DNA from: Pyxidicoccus parkwaysis
GTDB taxonomy: Bacteria > Myxococcota > Myxococcia > Myxococcales > Myxococcaceae
DNA length: 64,000 bases
Direction of reading: 5' to 3'
Assembly (NCBI RefSeq): GCF_017301735.1
Contig: NZ_CP071090.1
Location: 8,236,001 to 8,300,000 of the forward strand
The notes beneath the pieces were generated by a model that was not told where the DNA came from, searched no databases, and was given only the letters and a program-made list of their open reading frames with translations. Shown one piece after another: positions 41,152 to 48,602 of this stretch (positions are counted from its first letter, which is position 1; every line of letters starts with the position of its first letter). The position numbers were made by a program, and so were the translations under genes.

Positions 41152-44100
41152 TTAGAACGTGTACCGGACACCGAAACGCACCTGACGGGGCGGCTGGTAG
41201 CGGGTGGGGTTCTTGAAGTTCTTGTTGATGTCGCCGTCCACAGTGCCGAACGGCTCCTCGCGCTCCGAGCCCTCCTGCCACTGCAGCACGCCAGCCGGGT
41301 TCTGAATCTGGGACGGAGTGCCATTGGCCAGCGGCGCCACGTTGAGGGTGGTGTACGTCTGGTCCACCTGGTCAACGCCCTGGAAGTTGAAGAGGTTGAA
41401 CACGTCCAGGGTGAAGGACACGACGCTGTCCTTGCTGACGCGGTAGTTCACACCCACGTTGGAGTCGATGGTGTTGATCCACGGGGTGCGGCCACCGGCG
41501 CCACGGGGAAGGACGAAGGACTCGTCCGTGCCGTACTCGGCGTGAGCGCCGAAGTAGTTGATCGGCGTACCGGAGTTGCCGCGGTACGAAACGCCGATGC
41601 TGGCGGACAGCTCGCTGGTGACGTTGAACTCCTTCGCGCCGAACACCTTGATGGCGTGCGTGCGGTCGAAGGGCAGCAGACCCGTGCGGTTCTCCAGGAG
41701 CTCGACGAGGTCGAAGTCCGAGAGGATGTTCGGGTCGAGCTGCGCCGTCTCCGGGCGGAACAGACCGGGGTAGTTACCGTACAGACGCGACCAGGTGTAG
41801 CTACCCTGAGCGAGCCACCCGTCCGCGAAGGTGCGGTTCAGGTAGACGGTGACGGCGTCGTAGTTACGCTCCGGCTTCGGGAACTCCTTGGCGAAGCCCG
41901 AGCCCGGGTTGCCGAGGAAGTACGTGTTGCCGTCGTCGCGGCTCATGTCCTCGATGACCGAGTTCATGTCGCGGTGCGTGTAGCTGGCGCCCACGCGGGT
42001 GTTGGCCAGGACTTCGTACTCCGCGCCCACGACGAGCTCGTCGGAGGACTGCGGGGTGATGTCCGGGTCGACCGGCTCGTTCTCCACCTTGCCGCCCGTG
42101 TAGAGGCGGTTCGGGTTGCGGCTGCTCTCCGGGTTGACGATGACGTTCTCCGTGGCCTGGCACGCGGTGGCCTGGCTGTCACGGCTGGACGGATCGCAAC
42201 CGGGGTCACCGCTGCCCGGCTCGGCCAGCACGCGGCGGGCGCTGTAGCGGCGCTCACCCGGGAAGGCGCGGTCGAGGAGGTTGAGCGGAACGGCCTCGTA
42301 GTACCTGGCGAAGTTCACGAAGAACTTGGCGCGGCCGTTGGCGAACGGGTCGACAATGGCGCCGATACGGGGCGACCACTGGTTGCCGAGGATGAGGGCC
42401 AGGTCGCCGTTGCCGCCGTACATCGCCTGCACGTCGTAGCGCACGCCGAGGTTCAGCGTGACGCGGTTGGCGATGGACCAGGAGTCCTGCAGGAAGCCGC
42501 CCACCGTGGTGCCGGTGGACTTCGACTGCTGGGTCAGCTGGGTGATCGGCGTGTCAGGCGCCGTCTGGTAGCCGTAGCGGCGGAAGTCGCTGATGGCGCC
42601 AGGGTTGCCGAGGTAGTCCGTGGACTCCTGGTAGAACACGCCACCGCCGTACGCCTTCGTCTGGTCGTACACCAGGAACTCGGTGTCCACACCAGCCTTC
42701 AGCACGTGGGTGCCGATGGCGTTCAGCAGGTAGGTGGCCTTCGCGTTGATCTGGTAGCGGTCCAGCTTCGCGTCGCTCATGAAGCCGGGGCCGCCCACCG
42801 CGTAACCGGTGACCGGGCAGCGCTCCAGGGTCTGCTCCTCACCCTCCTCGTCGATGAAGGTGTACGGGTCGCAGGCAGAGGCCTGGGCCGTGGGCAGGCT
42901 CTCGAACACCGTCAACGGACGCTCGTTGAGGTAGTTCATGCGGGAGTAGCCAGCCAGGCCCGTGGTGCTGCCCAGCTTGCTGCCGTCTCCCGGCAGGGTG
43001 GACGCGGTCTGGTGGAACCAACCGAGGTTGGCGTCGACCAGGACCTTCTTGTCCATGAACGCGCCGGCGTACTTCAGGGCCAGCGACGTGGCGTTGGTGT
43101 TGTTCTCCGTGAGGCCAAAGTCACCAGGACGCGCCGTCAGGGCGCCCGGGAGCAGGCCCGTGCGGGGATCCAACGTCAGCTTGCCCAGGCCACCCGTCGA
43201 GGACGGGGTGCCGTTCAGGGCGAACGACACGTTGTGGTCCTGGTTGATGAGGTAGGTCAGCTTGCCCATGTACTGCAGCGAACGGGAGTCCGCGTAGTAC
43301 TTGCGCTCCGAGCCCGGGATGAGGTTGGCGACCGTGAAGCCGTTCTCATCCGTCTGGTAGGTGTTGTGCTCGGTGTCGATCGCCAGGGCGTTCAGGGCGC
43401 GCGTGTGCTGGTAGCGCGTGAACGACGGGGCGAAGCCGGCGAAGAACCACAGCTTGTCCTTCAGGATGGGACCGCCGAGGGTCGCACCGAAGTCACCGAG
43501 GTTCTGCAGCTCGTTGAGGCCGGTGATGACCGTGCCTTCCTCGCGGACCAGCTTGCGGTCACCCTCGAGGGTGCCCGGGGTCCAGTTGGCGAACACGGAG
43601 CCGTGGAACTCGTTCGAGCCCGACCGGGTCACCGCGTTGACCACGCCGCCCGTGGAGCGACCGAACTCCGGCATGTAGCCGCCGGTGATGATGTTCACGT
43701 CCTGCACGAACTCGATGGACAGCGGGCTGCCGTTGACGCCGTAGGCCGGGTCGTTCGTGGACAGGCCGTCCACCACGTAGCCGTTCTCAGGCGAGGTCGC
43801 GCCGTTGATCGACACGCCGTAGTTGTCCGTCTGGGCGCCAGGCGCCAGCTCGGCCAGGGACTCGAAGGAGCGCGCCGCGCCACCCTTGCCACCAGGACGG
43901 GCCACCGCGATGCGCTTGATGAACTCCTGATCCACGTTGACGCCCGTGGTCGTGGAGCCCACGTCGATCGTCGGCGGGGTACCGGTGATCTCCACCACCT
44001 CACCGAGCGACTCGGGGAGCAGCTCCACGTTCACGCGGATGGTGCGGTTGAGGCGCAACTGGACGTCGGCACGGGCGTAGGGCCGGAACTGCTCCTTCTC

Positions 44101-44352
44101 GAACCGCAGGGTGTAAACACCCGGCGGAAGCTGGGGAATACGGTAGTTGCCCTGCGCGTCCGTAACCACCGTCTGCTCACCCTGAAGGTTGGGCGAGGTA
44201 GCGGTCACGACGACGTCAGGAACAGGCTGCCGACTCTGAGCGTCGATGACCGTTCCGATCATCGTGCTCGACTGCGCGAAAGCCGCCGATCCGTAAAGCA
44301 GACCTGCGGCCAGGACAACTCCGGTTTCCCGGAGCACTCGGTTCAAGTGCAT
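41152..44352 (-). CDS. oar: Oar-like TonB-dependent outer-membrane receptor
   Basis: 1066 residues, close to the length expected for the 115-kDa Oar of Myxococcus xanthus. Seen: a Sec signal (MHLNRVLRETG ... AAFA-Q), an N-terminal carboxypeptidase-regulatory-like domain (MIGTVIDAQSRQPVPDVVV), a plug with VDGLSTNDPAYG and FVQDVNIITGGYMPEFGRSTGGVVN, then a 22-strand barrel ending VRFGVRYTF with a terminal Phe. In M. xanthus, Oar is needed for development and for TonB-linked secretion of the protease PopC; equivalent function here is inferred. GGAGGGG precedes the ATG at 44352. A strong -35/-10 lies upstream. Confidence 0.92.
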   Translation of the reverse strand: MHLNRVLRETGVVLAAGLLYGSAAFAQSSTMIGTVIDAQSRQPVPDVVVTATSPNLQGEQTVVTDAQGNYRIPQLPPGVYTLRFEKEQFRPYARADVQLRLNRTIRVNVELLPESLGEVVEITGTPPTIDVGSTTTGVNVDQEFIKRIAVARPGGKGGAARSFESLAELAPGAQTDNYGVSINGATSPENGYVVDGLSTNDPAYGVNGSPLSIEFVQDVNIITGGYMPEFGRSTGGVVNAVTRSGSNEFHGSVFANWTPGTLEGDRKLVREEGTVITGLNELQNLGDFGATLGGPILKDKLWFFAGFAPSFTRYQHTRALNALAIDTEHNTYQTDENGFTVANLIPGSERKYYADSRSLQYMGKLTYLINQDHNVSFALNGTPSSTGGLGKLTLDPRTGLLPGALTARPGDFGLTENNTNATSLALKYAGAFMDKKVLVDANLGWFHQTASTLPGDGSKLGSTTGLAGYSRMNYLNERPLTVFESLPTAQASACDPYTFIDEEGEEQTLERCPVTGYAVGGPGFMSDAKLDRYQINAKATYLLNAIGTHVLKAGVDTEFLVYDQTKAYGGGVFYQESTDYLGNPGAISDFRRYGYQTAPDTPITQLTQQSKSTGTTVGGFLQDSWSIANRVTLNLGVRYDVQAMYGGNGDLALILGNQWSPRIGAIVDPFANGRAKFFVNFARYYEAVPLNLLDRAFPGERRYSARRVLAEPGSGDPGCDPSSRDSQATACQATENVIVNPESSRNPNRLYTGGKVENEPVDPDITPQSSDELVVGAEYEVLANTRVGASYTHRDMNSVIEDMSRDDGNTYFLGNPGSGFAKEFPKPERNYDAVTVYLNRTFADGWLAQGSYTWSRLYGNYPGLFRPETAQLDPNILSDFDLVELLENRTGLLPFDRTHAIKVFGAKEFNVTSELSASIGVSYRGNSGTPINYFGAHAEYGTDESFVLPRGAGGRTPWINTIDSNVGVNYRVSKDSVVSFTLDVFNLFNFQGVDQVDQTYTTLNVAPLANGTPSQIQNPAGVLQWQEGSEREEPFGTVDGDINKNFKNPTRYQPPRQVRFGVRYTF

Positions 44353-44395
44353 ACCATACCCCTCCAAGGTGGGCTGCAACCGAAAATGACTCGGG

Positions 44396-44423
44396 AAAAT
44401 ATCCGAGGTCGAGCAGTTGTCAA
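44396..44423 (-). promoter_or_regulatory. Sigma-70-type promoter of oar
   Basis: Read on the minus strand: TTGACA (44423-44418), a 16-base spacer, TATTTT (44401-44396). A transcript would begin about 40 bases before the oar ATG. It is one of the few AT-rich patches in the window. Confidence 0.6.
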
Positions 44424-44492
44424 TAGACCGTTGCTTTTTGGTGACCAGTGGGGCAATTGCGCGATCAGCCCAGGCAGGCTTGACAGGGTCGC

Positions 44493-44520
44493 TTGAACCC
44501 GGAGCCGGTTTCTGTATGGT
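44493..44520 (+). promoter_or_regulatory. Candidate promoter of the tonB-exbBD genes
   Basis: TTGAAC (44493-44498), a 16-base spacer and TATGGT (44515-44520). A start near 44527 would give a leader of about 50 bases before tonB. A separate TTGACA at 44480-44485 has no matching -10. Confidence 0.45.
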
Positions 44521-44579
44521 GACGCGCCCTTTCACCCGGCAGGGCGTGTCGGTGTCCACTGGTTAGAGGAGTCTAGTTC

Positions 44580-45326
44580 ATGTTCGATTCAGTCCTTGAC
44601 CGTGGTCAGGGGCCCAAGCCGAAGTTTGGCGTGGGGGCCACCATCTCGGTCATCCTTCACGTGGGCCTCTTCGGCGTCGCGCTCTGGCTGTCGACCCGGC
44701 CGCCTCCTGTAGAGGAGAAGGAGATCGAGGTGACGCTGAAGGCCACCATGGCCCCGCCGCCTCCGCCTCCTCCGCCTCCTCCGCCCGCGTCCTCCTCCAA
44801 GCCGAAGACGCAGCCGAAGAAGCCCAAGAAGCCGGACCAGATCGTCCAGCCGAAGGAGATCCCCAAGGAGGTTCCGAAGGAGGCCGAGCCCTCCGAGGAG
44901 CCGCCCCAGGAGGAGGCCAGCGAGGAAGAGGTCGAGGGGGGTGTCGAAGGTGGCGTCGCCGGTGGTGTGGTGGGCGGCGTGGTGGGTGGTGTGATTGGTG
45001 GTGTGGTGGGTGGTCAGTTGGGCGGTACGGGCACGGACGTGCTCCCCTTCGGCGCGGGCATGACGCGTCCGGAGAAGATCTCCGGTCCCACGCCGGAGTA
45101 CACGCGTGAGGCGCTGGAGGCCCGTGTGGCGGGCACCATGATCGTCAAGTGCGTCGTCACCGTGGAAGGTCGGGTGGAGCGCTGCCGGATCATCAAGCCC
45201 CTGCCCCACATGGACAAGGCCGTCATGGACGCGCTGACTTCATCACGTTACAAGCCGGTCACCTTCCAGGGTCGTCCGGTCCAGGTGGATTACACGTTCA
45301 CGCTGAACTTCAAGCTGCCGCGCTGA
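44580..45326 (+). CDS. tonB: TonB energy transducer
   Basis: 248 residues. One N-terminal membrane helix (ISVILHVGLFGVALWLS), a run of 11 Pro and a Lys/Pro spacer, an acidic stretch, an unusual Gly/Val repeat at about 119-147 (VVGG/VEGG units), then the C-terminal TonB domain (YTREALEARVAGTMIVKCVV, YTFTLNFKLPR). TonB carries proton-motive energy from ExbB/ExbD to outer-membrane receptors. The first of four plus-strand genes divergent from oar. GAGGAG is 9 bases before the ATG. The client is presumably Oar. Confidence 0.95.
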   Translation: MFDSVLDRGQGPKPKFGVGATISVILHVGLFGVALWLSTRPPPVEEKEIEVTLKATMAPPPPPPPPPPPASSSKPKTQPKKPKKPDQIVQPKEIPKEVPKEAEPSEEPPQEEASEEEVEGGVEGGVAGGVVGGVVGGVIGGVVGGQLGGTGTDVLPFGAGMTRPEKISGPTPEYTREALEARVAGTMIVKCVVTVEGRVERCRIIKPLPHMDKAVMDALTSSRYKPVTFQGRPVQVDYTFTLNFKLPR

Positions 45327-45393
45327 CCCGGCACGTATCACCGCATCACCGCAGACTACCCCGCGCTCGTGAGGAGGAGCGCTCAACCCAACC

Positions 45394-46077
45394 ATGCAAT
45401 TCACTCTCGCTGAAATCTGGGCGCACACGGGCCTCTTCGCTCGTTGCATCATCTTTACCCTGGCCATCATGTCGGTGGCGTCGCTGGTCGTCATGGCGGA
45501 GCGCATGCTCGTCTTCCGTAAGACGCGCGCCGACAGCCGCAATTTCGCCGCGAAGATGGGGGCCATCCTGGCCAAGGGCGACCTGAGCACGGCCGCCAAC
45601 ACCAACCTGGGCAAGGACGTGGGCCACCTGGGCCGCGTCATCAACTCCGGCCTGACGGCGTACCGCATCAGCCCCAGCAACAAGGAAGTGGCGGTGGAGT
45701 CGGTGGCGCGCGCGCTCGAGCGTCAGGCGCAGCGTGAGGTGCAGAGCATGAAGCGCGGCCTCGGCCTGCTGGCCACGGTCGGCTCCACGGCGCCGTTCGT
45801 GGGTCTGCTCGGCACGACGATGGGTATCGTCAACGCCTTCTCCCTCATGGCGGCGGCCGGCTCCGGCGGTCTGGGCACCATCTCGGCCGGTATCGCCGAG
45901 GCGCTCATCACCACGGCCTTCGGTCTCATCGTGGCCATCCCCGCGGTCATGGCCTACAACTTCCTGCAGGGCTGGGTGGACGCTCGCTCGGTGGACATCT
46001 CCGAGTCGTCCAACGAGTTCCTGGACGTCGTGGCCCGCCACCTGGGCGGCGGCGCGCACTCCTCGCACGCGGCCTAG
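45394..46077 (+). CDS. exbB: ExbB/TolQ family proton-channel protein
   Basis: 227 residues, normal length, three membrane helices (RCIIFTLAIMSVASLVVM; LLATVGSTAPFVGLLGTTMGIVNAF; LITTAFGLIVAIPAVMAYNFL). The MotA/TolQ/ExbB signature with the conserved Thr and the GLLGTTMGIV loop is present. It forms the pentameric stator with ExbD. It starts 67 bases after tonB and is followed by a 132-bp gap containing a hairpin. Confidence 0.95.
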   Translation: MQFTLAEIWAHTGLFARCIIFTLAIMSVASLVVMAERMLVFRKTRADSRNFAAKMGAILAKGDLSTAANTNLGKDVGHLGRVINSGLTAYRISPSNKEVAVESVARALERQAQREVQSMKRGLGLLATVGSTAPFVGLLGTTMGIVNAFSLMAAAGSGGLGTISAGIAEALITTAFGLIVAIPAVMAYNFLQGWVDARSVDISESSNEFLDVVARHLGGGAHSSHAA

Positions 46078-46131
46078 CATCCACGGGCGAGCCCCGGGGA
46101 CGACCCGAGGCCCGCCCCTCGACCCAGCGGC

Positions 46132-46160
46132 GCTCCAGCTTCCTCTCGAGGAGTTGGAGC
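46132..46160 (+). promoter_or_regulatory. Hairpin between exbB and exbD1
   Basis: GCTCCA (46132-46137) pairs with TGGAGC (46155-46160), and inside it TCCTC (46141-46145) pairs with GAGGA (46148-46152). It lies in the 132-bp exbB-exbD gap and could act as a partial terminator or processing site that sets ExbB above ExbD. Confidence 0.45.
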
Positions 46161-46209
46161 ACGCCGGCTGAGAGGGCGGGCGCCTCCATCCAGGAAGCAA
46201 GGTACACGC

Positions 46210-46623
46210 ATGGGAATGTCAGCAGGCCCCAAGGGGGGCATCAAGAGCGAGATCAACGTCACGCCGCTGGTGGACGTGGTGCTGGTGCTCCTCATCATCT
46301 TCATGGTCGTCACCCCCATGCTCCAGCGCGGCAAGTCCGTGGAGCTGCCGAAGGCCACCGAAATCGAGAAGGAGAAGGGCAAGGACGCTGATCCGCTCGT
46401 CCTCTCCATCACCCCGGACAAGAAGGTGTTCGTGGAGAACGACCAGGTGGACGACCAGGCACTCCAGGCGAAGCTGTCGGAGGAGCTGGCGAAGGACCCG
46501 GGCAAGAAGATCCTGCTCAAGGGTGACAACACGCTGAACGTCGGCGACGTGCGCAAGGTGTTGGACGTGGCCCGCAAGTCCAAGGCGAAGCAGATTGCGC
46601 TCGGCGTAGAGGAGAAGAAGTAA
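46210..46623 (+). CDS. exbD: ExbD/TolR family protein 1
   Basis: 137 residues, normal length. N-terminal KSEINVTPLVDVVLVLLIIFMVVTP carries the membrane helix with the essential Asp, then a periplasmic domain (DPLVLSITPDKKVFVEN, ILLKGDNTLNVGDVRKVLD). ExbD works with ExbB in proton-driven TonB energising. Its stop codon overlaps the start of the second exbD by one base (TAATG), so the two are translationally coupled. Confidence 0.94.
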   Translation: MGMSAGPKGGIKSEINVTPLVDVVLVLLIIFMVVTPMLQRGKSVELPKATEIEKEKGKDADPLVLSITPDKKVFVENDQVDDQALQAKLSEELAKDPGKKILLKGDNTLNVGDVRKVLDVARKSKAKQIALGVEEKK

Positions 46624-47132
46624 TGTCCGGACGCAAGCAGCGGCAGTGGGTGAAGCCCGCCTCCGCGCCGAACTCGGAAATCAACGTCACGCCGCTCGTC
46701 GACGTAGTGCTCGTGCTCCTCATCATCTTCATGGTGGTGACGCCGCTCATGGAGAAGGACATCCTGGTGCGCGTCCCCGACACGGAGGTGGAGGAGGAGC
46801 CCACGCCGCCAGACCCGAACGACCAGCAGCTGGTGGTTCAGCTGGACAAGGACGGCGGCTACTCCATCAACACGGAGAAGATTCCGCAGTCGGACTACGT
46901 CAACCGCATCAAGAAGATGCTGGCGGCCAAGAAGGCGGACGACAAGGTCGTCTTCTTCATGGCGGACGACGCCACCAACTACGGGCGCCTCATCCTGGCG
47001 CTGGATGGCGCCAAGGCCGCCGGAGCGAAGGTGCTCGCGATGGCCACGGAGCTGCCGCAGAACGCGGTCATCCAGGGCACGGAAGTGGACACCGGCGGCA
47101 CGCCGCCCGCCCCCCCCGCGCCCGCTCCCTGA
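46623..47132 (+). CDS. exbD: ExbD/TolR family protein 2
   Basis: 169 residues. Same helix and Asp as copy 1 (NSEINVTPLVDVVLVLLIIFMVVTPLM) but a divergent periplasmic domain (QQLVVQLDKDGGYSINTEKI, RLILALDGAKAAGAKVLAM) and a Pro-rich end. Two different ExbDs behind one ExbB suggest a mixed stator, as with the ExbD1/ExbD2 described for the Oar system of M. xanthus; that assignment is by analogy. The start overlaps the preceding stop. Confidence 0.94.
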   Translation: MSGRKQRQWVKPASAPNSEINVTPLVDVVLVLLIIFMVVTPLMEKDILVRVPDTEVEEEPTPPDPNDQQLVVQLDKDGGYSINTEKIPQSDYVNRIKKMLAAKKADDKVVFFMADDATNYGRLILALDGAKAAGAKVLAMATELPQNAVIQGTEVDTGGTPPAPPAPAP

Positions 47133-47182
47133 GAGTCTCCTCGCCGCAGCCTACGTTCCGGGTTGGGGTCGCGGTTCACATC

Positions 47183-47230
47183 GAGAAGCTCGTCGGCTAG
47201 AGTCCACCGCTCATGGCCGACGAGCTTCTC
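47183..47230 (+). promoter_or_regulatory. 15-bp perfect stem with the DUF2378 start codon in its loop
   Basis: GAGAAGCTCGTCGGC at 47183-47197 and GCCGACGAGCTTCTC at 47216-47230 are exact inverted arms around 18 bases. The ATG at 47213 lies in the loop and the right arm is codons 2-6 of the gene. The leader would thus hide the translation start, and I see no good ribosome site outside it. Confidence 0.7.
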
Positions 47231-47836
47231 ATCTTTGAGCAGACCATCGAAGCTCTGTTCCTGCGGGCGCTCAGCGGGCGCCTGACGCCCGAGTGCAAGG
47301 CGCGGCTGCGCCAGGCCGGGCTGGACGTGGACCAGAAGCTCCGCCCGGCCTACCCCTTCGATTCCTGGATGACCTTCCTGCGCATCACCGCGGAGGAGCT
47401 GTTCCCCGGAGAGCCGCTGGAGCAGGGCACCTGGAAGCTGGGCGAGGCCTATATCGAAGGCTTCCGCGAGACGATGCTGGGGCGCGCCGTGCTGTCACTG
47501 CTGCGCGTGCTGGGCCCCCGCCGGGCGCTGATGCGCGCCACGCAGAACTTCCGCGCGGGCAACAACTACACCGAGTCGCGTCTCAAGGAGCTGGGGCCCA
47601 CGCAGTTCGAGCTGTGGATGAACGAGGTGGGCCCCTACCCCTCCTTCACCGCGGGCATCATCCACGCCGGGCTGCGGGTGGCCGGCGCGCAGGCCATCGT
47701 CATCGAGACGTCCGGCTACGACGGCCACGCCTGCACCTACCGCATCAACTGGAGCGAGGCTTCCGTCTCTTCCGGCGTGGCGGGCAGCGGGGACTCCAAG
47801 GCGGCCAAGAGGTCCGGGTCCATCATCTCCCTGTAG
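47213..47836 (+). CDS. DUF2378 family protein
   Basis: 207 residues. DUF2378 is a myxobacteria-centred paralogue family of about 200 residues with no established function. Seen: an E-Q-T-I-E-A-L-F-like start, YPFDSWMTFLRITAEELFPGE, EAYIEGFRETMLGRAVLSLLRVLGPRRAL and NNYTESRL-x-ELG. Single-domain, soluble. Its 3' end overlaps the convergent membrane-protein gene by 100 bases, and its start lies in a hairpin loop. The preceding exbD gene ends 80 bases upstream, so read-through transcription from the tonB operon is possible. Confidence 0.82.
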   Translation: MADELLIFEQTIEALFLRALSGRLTPECKARLRQAGLDVDQKLRPAYPFDSWMTFLRITAEELFPGEPLEQGTWKLGEAYIEGFRETMLGRAVLSLLRVLGPRRALMRATQNFRAGNNYTESRLKELGPTQFELWMNEVGPYPSFTAGIIHAGLRVAGAQAIVIETSGYDGHACTYRINWSEASVSSGVAGSGDSKAAKRSGSIISL

Positions 47837-48396
47837 ATGAACTCGGCGATGAGGCCCGTCACCATCCAGATGGGCAGGATGTAGAGCGACGTCATCTCCC
47901 AGAGGATGGCGCCCGCGTCGCCGTAGTACCAGATGCGGTAGCCGGTGAGCCGCTCCAGCACCACGCCGGTGAAGGCCTCGAAGAGCAGGATGACGATGCC
48001 GTAGATGGCGGCGCGCAGGCCGGTGTGCTGGTACAGCATCCACCGATAGAGCGGCTCGATGAAGAAGAAGCAGGCCACGCCGTAGATGAGGAACATCCAC
48101 AGTGAGCACTGGCCGTACGCGGTGACGACGGGGGTGTCCCAGATGCCGTTGAGCCCCAGCCTGTCATCCACTCGCCACTGGAAGCGGAAGAGCGCCTCCA
48201 TCAGGGGCACGTGCCGGGCAATCCGCACGAGGTTGTAGAAGAAGATCTCGGAGCTGAGACCAATCATCCCGTAGAGACAGAAGCGGAACACCCCGAAGGC
48301 CAGCTTCATGCGCTGGCTGCGCTTCATGTCTGCTCGGCGGATGCGGACCGGACGACGCTGACGAGTCTCGGTGTCCACTGTGACCTGTACCCCCAT
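47737..48396 (-). CDS. Polytopic membrane protein, possible ABC-transporter-like
   Basis: 219 residues with about five membrane helices (FRFCLYGMIGLSSEIFFYNLV, CSLWMFLIYGVACFFFIEPLY, AAIYGIVILLFEAFTGVVLE, LYILPIWMVTGLIAEFIYREM) and a conserved-looking GYRIWYYGD loop. It resembles the putative ABC-transporter/DUF1113-like membrane family, but I cannot assign a function. The ATG at 48396 has GGGGAA just upstream. The frame stays open to 48534, and a shorter start at 48327 is also possible. The 3' end overlaps DUF2378 tail to tail. Divergent from comM. Confidence 0.7.
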   Translation of the reverse strand: MGVQVTVDTETRQRRPVRIRRADMKRSQRMKLAFGVFRFCLYGMIGLSSEIFFYNLVRIARHVPLMEALFRFQWRVDDRLGLNGIWDTPVVTAYGQCSLWMFLIYGVACFFFIEPLYRWMLYQHTGLRAAIYGIVILLFEAFTGVVLERLTGYRIWYYGDAGAILWEMTSLYILPIWMVTGLIAEFIYREMMDPDLLAALESPLPATPEETEASLQLMR

Positions 48397-48602
48397 TGCG
48401 TTCCCCACGTGGGGGCAAGGTACCGGACTCACACGGCCCTGACCAGACCCCGGTTCACTAATCCGATACACCTGGAATCCCCGCTCCAGGCAGCGGGATG
48501 GGCATCCACCGCGCTGGATTGGGTGGAGGGGCACTCCGTCTCGGGTAGGGGCAGGTATGCCTCTTGCTCGGGAGGTTGGCGGCGGCTTCGGGGAGGACGG
48601 AC

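Noticed and set aside
40315..44496. A 1393-codon open frame opposite oar, and similar giant frames at 52654-57072 and 6887-9541
   Set aside because: They run antisense to genes with clear motifs, have low-complexity Arg/Gly/Ala/Val composition, and span several real genes. They are shadows produced by the GC-rich third positions.
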